A program made the translations under genes and the position numbers. The notes under the pieces are model-generated. The model did no database searches, was not told where the DNA came from, and saw nothing but the letters and a program-made list of their open reading frames with translations. Positions 20,880 to 30,704 of a stretch of DNA of 64,000 nt are shown one piece after another. Position 1 is the first letter of the stretch, and the number at the start of each line of letters is the position of its first letter. The stretch comes from Symbiodinium sp. CCMP2592 (lineage: Eukaryota > Sar > Dinophyceae > Suessiales > Symbiodiniaceae): assembly GCA_905221615.1 (NCBI GenBank), contig CAJNDT010005445.1, forward strand, positions 1,331,813 to 1,395,812, written 5' to 3'.

Positions 20880-21292
20880 CAGCAGCTCTGACTTTGAAGC
20901 TTTAAGGTCAAGCTATTTCTAGTCAAGCTATCTTCAAGAATAAACCCCACCCGCCCAGAGAATCCCCTCACATTAGAATTATAGTTTTATTTCTTTTGGC
21001 TTGAATTATTAAATACTAACTTACATACGACTCACGACTCAAAGAATCTATCATATTTGCAACCGTCGTCGATTCGCAAGTAGACCGTAAGTTACCGTTA
21101 AAATGTTGAAAGTGTAAGAAGAAAGCACTACCCACAGCAGCTGAGGCTGCGGTCACGCCATCGCTTTACAGTAGCAACTGCAGCTATCAAGCTTCTTTGC
21201 GATGACCGTTCAAGGCAGCGCATTGAGCAACTGATCAAGAACGACTCAAAACCTTGGCCGTGGCACACTAACAAGCACACCTGCGTGTGCAA

Positions 21293-21788
21293 CTAGCATC
21301 CTTGGTTTTGCCTTGTCAGATGGAAACCAGCGTGGTCAACTAGCATCCTTCTTTTTGCCTTGTCAGATGGAAACAGGTCAACTAGCATCCTTGTTTTAGC
21401 CTTGTCAGATGGAAACCAGCATGGTCAACTAGCATCCTTTTTTGCCTTGGCACACGGAAACCAGCGTGTGCAACTAGCATCCTTCTTTTTGCCTTGCAAA
21501 ATGGAAACCAGCGTGGTCAACTAGCATCCTTGTTTTTGCCTTGCAAAATGGAAACCAGCGTGGTCAACTAGCATCCTTGTTTTTGCCTTGTCAGATGGAA
21601 ACCAGCGTGGTCAACTAGCATCCTTGTTTTTGCAGGAGGAAACCAGAGTGTCCAACTAGCATCCTTCTTTTTGCCTTGCAAAATGGAAACCAGCGTGGTC
21701 AACTAGCATCCTTGTTTTTGCCTTGCAAAATGGAAACCAGCATGGTCAACTAGCATCCTTCTTTTTGCCTTGTCAGATGGAAACCGTA
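21293..21788. repeat. 46-48 bp minisatellite
   Basis: About eleven copies of GGTCAACTAGCATCCTTGTT + TTTGCCTTG + (CAAAATGG or TCAGATGG) + AAACCAGCGT. The two interior variants alternate irregularly. Confidence 0.9.
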
Positions 21789-22263
21789 GGCCGCTAAACA
21801 CTGGGGGCCCTGGCCCTAACGCCAGGGAGGGGAGGAGAGGGGAGGGGAAGAAGGGGAGGGGAGGGGAGGGGAGGGGTTGTCAGATGGAAACCGTAGGCCG
21901 CTAAACACTGGGGGCCCTGGCCCTAAACCCCAGGCCCCTAAACACTGGAGCCTTAAACCCGAGGCTGCTAAACACTGGAAGCCAGGAAGGAGAGGAGGAG
22001 AGGGGAGAGGAAGAAGGGGAAGGGAGGGGAGGGGAGGGGAGGGGAGGGGAGGGGGGAGGGCAGGCGAGGGTAGGGAGGGGAGGGTGAGGGAGAGGGAGGC
22101 GAGGGAGAGGGGAGGGGAGGGGAGGGGAGGGGAGGGGGAGGGGAGGGTAGGGGAGTGGAAAGGGGGGGGCAGGGGAGGGGAGGGGAGGGGAGGGAGGGAA
22201 GGGGAGGGGAGGGGAGGAGAGGGGACGGGAGGGGAGCGGAGGGGAGGGGTGGGGGGGGAGGGG
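21789..22263. repeat. GGGGA polypurine satellite with CCGTAGGCCGCTAAACACTG units
   Basis: (GAGGGG)n-like DNA is mixed with a unit containing TAGGCCGCTAAACACTGG, which also occurs just right of the copia element. The copia element is therefore inserted inside this satellite. The strand asymmetry keeps long frames open on both strands. Confidence 0.9.
22259..22263. other. Target-site duplication, left copy (AGGGG)
   Basis: AGGGG directly before the 5' LTR equals 38,195-38,199 directly after the 3' LTR. Five bases is the usual copia duplication length, but in GGGGA satellite DNA the match carries little information by itself. Confidence 0.65.
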
Positions 22264-22512
22264 TGAAACCATAAACCTCTAAGGGGGTAGCTCTAACAGG
22301 TACCTACAGCAATGGCTGCATGCTCATACATATACATTCCGCTGCCCATTGGCTCACAGTGGTTTTACCATATTGAGACAAGTTAAGCTCTCCTTGCGTA
22401 GCAAGACAAAACAACTACTGTCCGTGTGCAGGGCGCTGCCCTTTGATCCTTAGGGAATAAACTGGTCATACACCTCCTTACAAGGAGTATCCCTTGGGGG
22501 TGTATCGGCACA
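22264..22512 (+). repeat. 5' LTR
   Basis: It begins TGAAACCATAAACC and ends in CACA. It matches the 3' LTR over all 249 positions with four mismatches counted by eye (about 98.4%), which suggests fairly recent insertion. It contains AATAAA at 22,456-22,461 and, 3' of it, the short dyad CTCCTTACAAGGAG, both candidates for RNA 3'-end formation. Confidence 0.93.
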
Positions 22513-22518
22513 GTTTTC

Positions 22519-22531
22519 TGGTAGCGGAGCC
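22519..22531 (+). other. Primer-binding-site-like sequence
   Basis: TGGTAGCGGAGCC lies six bases after the 5' LTR. It resembles the TGGTATCAGAGC class of copia PBS that pairs with initiator tRNA-Met 3' ends. The two changed bases need checking against tRNAs of the host. Confidence 0.6.
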
Positions 22532-22614
22532 CGGAAAGGGCCGCCCGCCTCACAAAGTCCGCTACAGCGGTCGGCCTCGCCGAACGCTTAACCAAGCGGA
22601 CAAGAGGCAGCACA

Positions 22615-25020
22615 ATGTCGAGCTCGCATAGCGAAGCCGACGGCAGTTCCCAGTCCTCCGGGGGATATGAGAACGAAGAGACCTCCCAAGGTCCAGCTAC
22701 TTATGTCGCACAGTCATATGCAACATCTGACCGCATGCTTGCATCATTAGGCATAACGCCCAAGATCGCGCCTGCCTATGATGGCACCACCTCGTGGTTT
22801 GAGTATGAACAGTTGATTGACGACTGGTGCGATATAACAACGCTGGATGATACCAAAAGAGGTCCGTCTCTCAAGACGAGGCTCTCCGGATTGGCCGCAG
22901 TACAAAAAGAATCACTCAACCGAGAAAGGCTTGCAGCCCCAGACGGAGTAGATTACTTCAAGAAGAAGATGCGTCCATTTTTCGTGAAAGGAGAACAGTA
23001 CGTTTTCCTGTGGCGTTTTCTCGGCCTATTCAAGGCATGGAAGGGCAACCAAGACTTTGTGACTTGGATTGCTAAGTTTGAGATCGTGCTACAGCGCGTG
23101 AGAAACTCATGGATGGATCTCTTACCAGAGATAATTCTGGAAGATGCCCATCCTGATTTCATGCAGGCTGTGCAAGCAGATCAAACCTTCATGCGCCTAC
23201 AGGATGCAACCGAGAGAGACACATACGCCGCACGTTTCTTCGAAACATGGAACAAGGAACGCCTTGATAATCATCGAAGAGCGTTTCCTCTAAATGATAA
23301 TCTCCTAGCTCTCCTCTTCCTAGTGCAGTCCGACCTAAATGAGATGCAACGTGAGAGGTTGGTAACAGCATTGACCAACCAAGGTTACCGAATTGAGACC
23401 TACACGTACCCTATAGTACGGCAGACCATGTTCGATCAGTTCTCAACGACCAGAACTGGTCTGCAGGATCCCAATATTCGGCACACTTCTCACAAGAAGG
23501 ACCGCCATGGAAGGAGAGATCAACGCCGCAAACGCGGAGGTCGAAACTTCCTCATCCTCGATCAGGGTGAATACGACGGAGTCGATGGATTCTGGCTCCA
23601 AGACGAAGACACCCTTGAGGAAGGCTTTCTTGCCGCCGAGGATGAAGAAGCTGTCTTCTGGACAGTTGACGACCATGAAGCCTTCGTTGCAAGGAGATTC
23701 AAAAAGGGAAGAAGACCAAGAATGCGTCCCGGATCACCGGGAAGAGCAAAGGGTGGCAAGCGAAAAGGACGTGGCCGTTTTAGGTCATACCGCGGAAAAG
23801 GGAGAGCCAACCAGGCAGAACATGATCCAACTGATTCCAGCTATTTCGGTAAAGGTAAAGGAAAAGAAAAAGGAAAAGGTGGAAAAGGCAAAGGAAAAGG
23901 AAAGGACAAAGGAGATAAAGGAAGCTCCTTCAAGGGTACAAAATCAAAAGGCAAAGGTAAGGATACAGCTAAGTCTGCCTCCTTACAAGGAGACCAAACT
24001 GGATCTCCACAGGCCTATGAAAGTTCCACCGCACCGAGCTGGGATTCATGGTATGAGGACAGTTATTATACTGACTCCAGTTGGAATTATGCCGCTTATG
24101 ACGATCAAACGTCTTATACATACTATGCATCACAAGCCTCACGAAGAAAGACACGGAAAAAGAAGAGAAGAAATCAAGCAGGATCATCAGGTAGAGGCAC
24201 AGATCCGAGCGCGCACCAAGAACCCGTGTACAACTCATCAGTGAGTTACGCGCCCCAGGTTTTTGAACCATCCGAGGGGCAAGGTGTGGAGACTGCAACA
24301 GCAGTGTTTCCGTTGCAGCACACCGTCCTATCTGCTCTCACCGAGCGGATCAATCTTGATAAGAGCCCTACCTTTGTCATTCTTGACTCTGGTTGTACTA
24401 GGGCTATGGGTTCCCGCTATGCGGTGAACAGGCTTATCAAGGCCGTGAAGCAACATGCCCCAGGCATGATTGATTTCACTTTTTCACCTTCGAACACGAA
24501 GTTCTCTTTCGCAGATAGTGAAACAGCTCTTATCAAGGAGCGTGTAACTCTATGGTTTAACACAACTCCAAGAAGAGATACAACCATAGAAGTTTTGGAT
24601 CAGGGAAGAGTCCCCATCTTGTTCTCCATTGAACAGATGAGAAACCTAAGAATGACTCTCGAGTGTAGTCCCACAGCTGACCTAGCAACGTGTGAAGCTT
24701 TCGGTTTGTATAAAACCCCTCTTCCGATTAGTACCAATAACCATTTGGTATTGGACCTTCTAGGCTTTACTTCCACCAGGAAGTACCTTCCTAAGTCAGG
24801 TACATCGTTCCGTGCGACGGAGACTGCTCTAGGAGCCAATAAGCCTTATGTTAGGATACCGGAAGGTCGCTGTCCAGCCTGTGCCGGACAGAAAAAGGCT
24901 CACACGTACCTCAAGGGTTGTGACAGAGCACCTGAGGGAGCAGCTGATCCACCACCGAAGAGGATTTCAGGGAAAAGGAAGCCTCTTCCATCTGATCCGG
25001 CAGAATCATCTGCCAAAGAC
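22615..25020 (+). CDS. gag-pro: Copia Gag and aspartic protease
   Basis: The start at 22,615 (MSSSHSEADG) follows the PBS by 83 bases. Residues about 50-270 are a helical Gag-like region (TSWFEYEQLIDDWCD, FLWRFLGLFKAWKGNQDF). No CCHC zinc knuckle is visible. Instead, a Lys/Gly tract (about residues 408-450, repeated GKGKGK) and a Tyr-rich segment follow, probably serving RNA binding. The protease motif VILDSGCTRAMGS has its catalytic Asp at residue 591. The C-terminal Cys pair RCPACAGQKKAHTYLKGC sits before an acidic Pro/Ser linker. The frame stays open to 25,167, but from about 25,000 the coding sense moves to the -1 frame, so the authentic end in this frame is near 25,020. Gag packages the RNA and the protease cleaves the polyprotein. 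Confidence 0.85.
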
Positions 25021-27437
25021 TTGATCCACCAGAATCATCTGGAGATGTTCCTGAGCCTTCCGGACCATCGGAACCATCATCAGGCTCTAGAGACAAACCT
25101 GCAGAATCCTCTGCACCGCATGAACCTCCAGAAGAAGAAAGACTTGAGGTTCCATCTGCGAAGATAAAGACTCCAAAGGGTCTTAAAAACCTTCTGAAGA
25201 AAACCCGCAAATATGCGGACAAACCTCCTGTTGAAGAGAAGTCTACAGTCCCAGGAGCTGATGACGGGACGGAGGTAAGACCACTTGAGTCAAGAGAATA
25301 CCCGGCTCCTGGCACAGACTCACCAACAGGTGAAGAGATTGTCGCAGAACCTTCGCCATCTCTTCCCATTGCTCTTCGCAGGATTCATGAGAAGCTTAAG
25401 GACCCTGTAGAACTCTACAAGCTTCACCTTAAGCACCGTCATATGAGTACGGATCAGTTCAAGCGACGCACAAAAGCCTTACAGATCCCAAAGGAGATCT
25501 ACGAGCTATATGACCAACTGGTCAAAAAGTGTTCAGCCTGCCAGGAACATGTGAGAGCTCCTTCGAGAGCGAAGATTTCTGGTTTAAGATCAGAGACTTT
25601 CGGTGATCTCACCTTCGTAGATCACGGTGAGCTTCCAATTCCCGGCAAGGATAGTCGCTTAGTATTTCTTATTCTCTATGATGGAGCAACAAACTTGTTG
25701 ACTGCCGAAGTAGTCCAGGATAAAGAAGAACATACTACAATGTCTATTATGAATGACTACTTTGAAAAATTTCAGATCAACCCAAAGGTTGTAGTTGGAG
25801 ATCAAGCATTCATGACTCCAAAAATGGAGGCTTATTACAATCGGCAGAATATCAAGCCTGTGGCAACAGGACCTGGAACACCATGGCCCAACAGGGCCGA
25901 AGCTGCTGTAAGATTGCTGAAGCATCAGATTAAGCTCATACTTCAGATCCTGAAGGATGGTGACCCGCAGTATAACGGAATCACCATGAAGTATGGCAAC
26001 CTCGTTCGCCAAGCATGTCTGGCAAGAAACTCTTCGATTACCTACGGAGGAGTTACTCCTTTGGAAATGGCCTTCGGAAGGCGTCCTCGAGATGTTATCA
26101 CACCAGAGAACGCCGATCCCAATCAGTTGACAGGTAATCCAACTGATACGGAAGTCACTGCGAGAGCCATTAAGGAGCTTGCCAACAGGGCTTACCAAGA
26201 GGCACGCCAATCTGATGATCTGCGTAGAGATCTTGCAGCCAGACTGTCAATGACCCAAGGACCTTTCTCTTTGGGAGATAAGGTTTTCTACTGGTCAGAA
26301 GATAAGTCTAAGATTGGATCCACTGGGTCCAAACATGGATCTTGGCTAAAAGGTAAGGTGATCTCCGAACTCGGAGGATCCATGGTAGGTGTGGATCTTG
26401 GAACACGCATCGTCCGTGTCAATATCTCAAAACTGAGGAAAAACTATGACATAACATCTGATGTGGAGATTCCTCTCGCTCCTGATGAGGAAACTCTGAC
26501 GTCAGAAGGTTCTGACCACGCAAGTTGTATGGTCACCTTCGATGCTTCCTTGCAGTCGACAGACCTAACGATTCCTCATCAAGAGTGTCACTGGCAGGTC
26601 ACCAGTATTGGGAAGATTGATTTTCTAGAACTCTACGGCGGATCTCCCCGCATGAGTCACAAGGCTGCCCTATCAGGTCTTCGAGTAGGTCAGCCAGTCG
26701 ATTTGCGTAGCGGTCTAGATCTTGAGCAACCGCAAGGTCGCTCCAATCTTCTTAGGATCATCAAGGAACAAGAACCTACTATTATTGTTATGTCACCGGA
26801 CCATTCTCAGTGGTCTAGCTGGTACTCACAGTGGAAGAAAGGCTCTGCCAAGAGACTTTCTGTTTTAAAATTCTGTGAATCGGTCGCAGACCACCAAATG
26901 AAGCTCGGACGTTACTTTGTTCTTGAGAACCCATACTACAGCAGGCTCTGGTCTTCACCAGAAGCAAAACGCCTGTTTTCTAATCATAAGATCAGCTATG
27001 AGGTCTGTAACCTACAGGCCTATGGCATGAAAGATCCAACAGGATACTATGAATCGAAATCTTCGATTTTTATGCACAACTTGCCACCGCAAGTTTTAAT
27101 TCCTCTCCAGAGGCATTCTGCCAAAACGAAGTCTCCAACATCTCCACCAGGAGACGAAAAGGGTATTCAAGGCTACGGTCTTAAAACCAAACTCGCACAA
27201 GTGTATCCTTATGAATTCTGTGAGACCTTTGCCTCGTGTTTGGCAAGATTCCTGAAACGAGATGCGTATGCATCTCATCTTTCTTTAGTCACAGACATAC
27301 TAGAATACTCTGGAGATGAATGCCTCCAGGGACTTTCGGAACTTCTTGATCAGGAGTATTCACTTTTGACACAAATCCTCTCAAGGATTCAAAACTCCTG
27401 CAAGATCCGAAAATCAGATCACTTGTTGCTAGAGTAA
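24996..27437 (+). CDS. pol (IN): Copia integrase plus methyltransferase-like domain
   Basis: The frame is open from 24,996, without an ATG until 25,443, so it is read by frameshift or is disconnected by an indel. GAG-pre-integrase Zn residues are in LHLKHRHMS and KKCSACQ. The integrase core acidic residues are in DLTFVDHGEL, VVVGDQAFM and TPWPNRAEAAVR (D, D, E). After a basic C-terminal part, from about 26,610, comes a second fold. FLELYGGSPRMS resembles the SAM-binding motif I of cytosine methyltransferases, MSPDHSQW sits where the PPCQ catalytic loop would be but lacks the Cys, and FVLENPYY resembles the ENV motif. I read it as a degenerate, probably inactive DNMT-like domain. The end at 27,437 is in a non-conserved region where the -1 frame takes over. 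Confidence 0.85.
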   Translation, partial: SGRIICQRLDPPESSGDVPEPSGPSEPSSGSRDKPAESSAPHEPPEEERLEVPSAKIKTPKGLKNLLKKTRKYADKPPVEEKSTVPGADDGTEVRPLESREYPAPGTDSPTGEEIVAEPSPSLPIALRRIHEKLKDPVELYKLHLKHRHMSTDQFKRRTKALQIPKEIYELYDQLVKKCSACQEHVRAPSRAKISGLRSETFGDLTFVDHGELPIPGKDSRLVFLILYDGATNLLTAEVVQDKEEHTTMSIMNDYFEKFQINPKVVVGDQAFMTPKMEAYYNRQNIKPVATGPGTPWPNRAEAAVRLLKHQIKLILQILKDGDPQYNGITMKYGNLVRQACLARNSSITYGGVTPLEMAFGRRPRDVITPENADPNQLTGNPTDTEVTARAIKELANRAYQEARQSDDLRRDLAARLSMTQGPFSLGDKVFYWSEDKSKIGSTGSKHGSWLKGKVISELGGSMVGVDLGTRIVRVNISKLRKNYDITSDVEIPLAPDEETLTSEGSDHASCMVTFDASLQSTDLTIPHQECHWQVTSIGKIDFLELYGGSPRMSHKAALSGLRVGQPVDLRSGLDLEQPQGRSNLLRIIKEQEPTIIVMSPDHSQWSSWYSQWKKGSAKRLSVLKFCESVADHQMKLGRYFVLENPYYSRLWSSPEAKRLFSNHKISYEVCNLQAYGMKDPTGYYESKSSIFMHNLPPQVLIPLQRHSAKTKSPTSPPGDEKGIQGYGLKTKLAQVYPYEFCETFASCLARFLKRDAYASHLSLVTDILEYSGDECLQGLSELLDQEYSLLTQILSRIQNSCKIRKSDHLLLE

Positions 27438-28110
27438 ATTCTTTATCGAGTAAAACTGAATTACCATTGCATCATTCCAAACCATCACCGTCCCTTGATG
27501 CCTTGGTGTCAGACATTACTCGCCTTAGATCAAGACTCTTACCAGGGTCTGGTTTCGAACAGTGTACTCTATACAGAGGTACATTTGGAACAGTTAAAGC
27601 ACTCACAAGTGTAACTGATGGCGTTCTTGTTTTCTGGAACAAGAAGAAGCCTAATTCGACCATGACGTGTTGCTTGCCGCACCAGGTTTCCTGGAACAAA
27701 GTACACCCATCAACCTTCTCGGGGGTGCTATTCCAGATGACAGGCGGCAAGACTTCACCGTCCGTGCGAACACCGCCGGATGTAATCATGTCGGACGAAG
27801 AGGTTTCGCCGTCAGACCCGTCGGAACCAATGAGCACTAATCGCTCACGGATCACATCTGACGATGTTTCTATGCCGGAACCAGATCAGCCGATGCCTCC
27901 CGGCACGCCGCCGTCGCGTCCTCCTCCTCCCGTACCTCCACCGCGACTACCGGCCGTTTCCTCCGATGAGCCCGTGGCTCCTGCTCGGGCTAAGCCTCGC
28001 GTGCATCCGCCTCCTCGCGTTCCGTCTCCTCGGCGTCTGGGGGGTGATGTGTCGCCAAGGTCTTCATCGGAAAGGAAAGTTTCGCCGCACAAACAGAAAT
28101 CACCTCACAG
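27350..28110 (+). CDS. Pol linker between integrase/MTase-like part and RT
   Basis: This frame, in -1 relation to the integrase frame, opens at 27,350. It encodes a moderately structured stretch (LDALVSDITRLRSRLLPGSG, VLVFWNKKKPNSTMTCCLPH, SWNKVHPSTFSGVLFQMTGG), then an acidic and Pro-rich disordered tail. It has no ATG of its own near the start and runs into the RT frame by a further -1 change between 28,048 and about 28,125. No catalytic motif is seen. It is either a part of a continuous Pol in an intact copy of the element, or a decayed linker. Confidence 0.6.
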
Positions 28111-30480
28111 GTGCCGACACCTAAACCTAAACCGAAGGCACATCCACAGGGACCCATTCTTCCATTACAACAAGATGAAGAAGACACTGAAGAAGAACTG
28201 GTCCCAGACGACCCCGGACAACCGTCCGCTCCTCCTCACACTTCTGGTTCACCAGAACCGGAGAGCGATGCCGAGTCAGAGAACACAAGGTATTACTCTG
28301 ATGAGGAAGGTGACTTGGTCGTAGATGAGAAGGACTGGGTCCTTCTCACAGAAGAACAGAAACTGTGCAGTAACACAGGTTCTTTCTCCATGCCTCGGTA
28401 CATGCATGGCGGACCCGTGGACATCAGAGAGGTAACATCAAGAGTGAGGTCAGACCGAACACGGTATAAACCCACTAAAAGGTTTCGATCTGACATCCGT
28501 GAAGAGTATGATCTTCTCACGGAAGAGGACAAGGCTTTATCTCTAAGTTCCTCCAGGAACTCAGCGAACTTAACCCAGAAGGCACAGCGGAAGGAGGCAA
28601 CCGCCAAGGAAAAGCGTGAGATGAAGAAACAGTTTGATGAAGCGAAAGCAGCAGAATATCAGAGCTGGCTAGACAATGATGTCTTTGAGCTCGTCGATAC
28701 ACGGAAACTCGGAAACATCCGAAATTATGTCACTGGTCGATGGGTCCTGACTCTAAAAAGAGACAAGGACGGAAACTTCCTTAAGTGTAAGGCCCGATGG
28801 GTCCTGAGAGGTTTCCAGGATCGACAGAAGGACATTCAGCAAACTGATAGTCCTGCTGCGAGTCGCCCAGGCTTCCGCTTAGCGATTCAACTAGCAGCTA
28901 ACAAGCTGTGGAATCTGACACACATCGACTTAAAGACTGCTTTCCTACAGGGTGAAGCCTATGATGAGTCGAGAGACATAATCTGTCAGATTCCTCCTGA
29001 AGCAGGTTATCCTTCCTACATTGCAGCGAGGATGAAGAAACCCGCTTATGGACTTAACGATGCACCTCGAAGATGGTGGAACATCGTTGATAAGGCACTC
29101 CTGTCTTATGGCCTGGTGCCAACCCGTGCGGATCGCTGTACATATGTTTTGTATGGTAAGAAGTCTGCAACAGCAGATGCTGAGCTCAAGAAGTCTCAGC
29201 CAAAGACCATGGAATCAGCGATTGACTATCTCCTAGATCCCATAGCAGGCAACAATGCCAAGGGTAGACAGGTACATGGAGTAGTCTGTTTGCATGTAGA
29301 TGACCTGTGCATGGCCGGTGATGACACCTTTCGTAAGGCCGTGATAGAATCGATCAAAAAGGAATTTGCAGTAGGTTCTGAAGATACGAATGATATCATG
29401 TTTGTAGGACAGAGATTAGTCTGGAAGGATGCTACAGCATCAGTGCCAGCACATATCTCAGTAAATCAGAACCTAGCTGTTGAAGCTCTAGAAGAAATTG
29501 TTTTTGACAAGAAGCTCAACAATGAGCAACAATGCACACCACAGCAGCACACTGCTTATAGAAGTGTTTTAGGACAGATCAACTGGCTACAAAGCCGGAC
29601 TCAAGCCCACATCTGTTATCGCTTCAGTAGGTGTGCGAGCAAGGCTGCCAAGCCTACTATCGGTGATATTCGAGAATTGAACAAACTTGTTAGGATTTTG
29701 AAGTCTACCGAAGTAGAATTGCGTTTTTGGCCGCTGAAAGGAAATCTCAGAATCCTCGGTTACCCTGATGCTTCCTACAGGAACAATGATGACAAATCAT
29801 CTCAGAGAGCACATGTTATTTTCCTTGCTGAAGATCGAAATCCGAAGCTAAAAGGAATGAAACAATCAGCAGCAGCTGCTTCTTCCAAGAAGAATGATTT
29901 CTCTGAATCCTCTATCAAGGAAACATCCTCGAGAGGTAGCCTGGTGGACTATGAGTCTCACAAGATTACGACAACCACAATGTCCACAACAGTGGCAGAG
30001 CTTAACGCACTGATGCGTTGCTTTGGTACCTGCCTGTTCCTCAAAGGACTTTGGGCAGATCTCTCATCAGAGACCGTACCTATACATATCAGAACAGATG
30101 CGAACAATCTTGTGACAACAGCAGGCACGACACACCTTCCAGAGCAAAAGGAAACTCACCATCTTATACAGATGCTTCGTAAGGAATCCAACTCTGGATC
30201 TCTAGATGATCTAGCTCATGTAAGCTCGAAGTACTGCCTAGCTGATGCATTAACAAAGCATTCGGCACAACCTGATGAGCTTATCAAGGCTCTGGAAACA
30301 GGAAACTTACCAGAAACAGACATTCATCCACCCTTCCGTGAACTCCTTCAACATAAAGCTTTCACTGTTCGGTGGATTATAGACAACCTTAGGAATGCCG
30401 CTACAGCGGTAGCCTTCCTTGGAATTGATGTCTCAACAGAGATTTACCGATTATTTTACTGCCAAGGAACATGGTGGTAG
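28048..30480 (+). CDS. pol (RT-RNaseH): Copia reverse transcriptase and RNase H
   Basis: The frame opens at 28,048 with no ATG near it. The RT_2-type domain includes GRWVLTLKRDKDGNFLKCKA, THIDLKTAFLQG (first catalytic Asp), KPAYGLNDAPRRWW and the active-site LHVDDLCMAGDD (Asp pair at 29,299-29,304). RNase H follows with GYPDASYRNNDDKS, TVAELNALMRC, IRTDANNL and KYCLADALTK, giving the full D-E-D-D set. The stop TAG is at 30,478-30,480. All signature residues are intact, so this Pol part could be active. It copies the element RNA and degrades the RNA template. The usual YVDD of copia RT is HVDD here. Confidence 0.93.
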   Translation, partial: CVAKVFIGKESFAAQTEITSQVPTPKPKPKAHPQGPILPLQQDEEDTEEELVPDDPGQPSAPPHTSGSPEPESDAESENTRYYSDEEGDLVVDEKDWVLLTEEQKLCSNTGSFSMPRYMHGGPVDIREVTSRVRSDRTRYKPTKRFRSDIREEYDLLTEEDKALSLSSSRNSANLTQKAQRKEATAKEKREMKKQFDEAKAAEYQSWLDNDVFELVDTRKLGNIRNYVTGRWVLTLKRDKDGNFLKCKARWVLRGFQDRQKDIQQTDSPAASRPGFRLAIQLAANKLWNLTHIDLKTAFLQGEAYDESRDIICQIPPEAGYPSYIAARMKKPAYGLNDAPRRWWNIVDKALLSYGLVPTRADRCTYVLYGKKSATADAELKKSQPKTMESAIDYLLDPIAGNNAKGRQVHGVVCLHVDDLCMAGDDTFRKAVIESIKKEFAVGSEDTNDIMFVGQRLVWKDATASVPAHISVNQNLAVEALEEIVFDKKLNNEQQCTPQQHTAYRSVLGQINWLQSRTQAHICYRFSRCASKAAKPTIGDIRELNKLVRILKSTEVELRFWPLKGNLRILGYPDASYRNNDDKSSQRAHVIFLAEDRNPKLKGMKQSAAAASSKKNDFSESSIKETSSRGSLVDYESHKITTTTMSTTVAELNALMRCFGTCLFLKGLWADLSSETVPIHIRTDANNLVTTAGTTHLPEQKETHHLIQMLRKESNSGSLDDLAHVSSKYCLADALTKHSAQPDELIKALETGNLPETDIHPPFRELLQHKAFTVRWIIDNLRNAATAVAFLGIDVSTEIYRLFYCQGTWW

Positions 30481-30538
30481 TCTTGTTTGCTGGTAGCACA
30501 ACCATGTGCTGGATTTTCTATTTAGACTGTTTTTTGTC

Positions 30539-30558
30539 TAAAAGAAAATTTGTGTCTG
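30539..30558 (+). other. Internal copy of the pre-LTR A-rich motif
   Basis: TAAAAGAAAATTTGTGTCTG, 58 bases after the pol stop, equals the 20 bases at 37,924-37,943 except for one position. In an ordinary copia element this place would be the polypurine tract next to the 3' LTR. Confidence 0.7.
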
Positions 30559-30704
30559 CAAGCTGCGTTTTCATCAAGATCAGACATGTTCATGAGAACT
30601 CTATGTTCTATACCATCCGCAGCCGCTTTCAGCCTCGAGCCTCACAGCAACTAGCCTTTTGAGCTAACCAAGCATTCCTGATCCCGTTTGGTCATCGTGC
30701 CGTA

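Noticed and set aside
21877-22272. Gly/Arg-rich and Pro/Ser-rich frames of about 125 codons
   Set aside because: They come from the GGGGA polypurine satellite, which lacks stop codons on either strand.
23507-24244. 245-codon frame inside gag
   Set aside because: Out of frame with the Gag-protease motifs. It is Lys/Glu-rich because of the purine-rich Lys/Gly tract.
30491-30503. GCTGGTAGCACAA after pol as a second primer-binding site
   Set aside because: It shares only TGGTAGC with the PBS-like site and lacks a neighbouring LTR end. Chance similarity is more likely.
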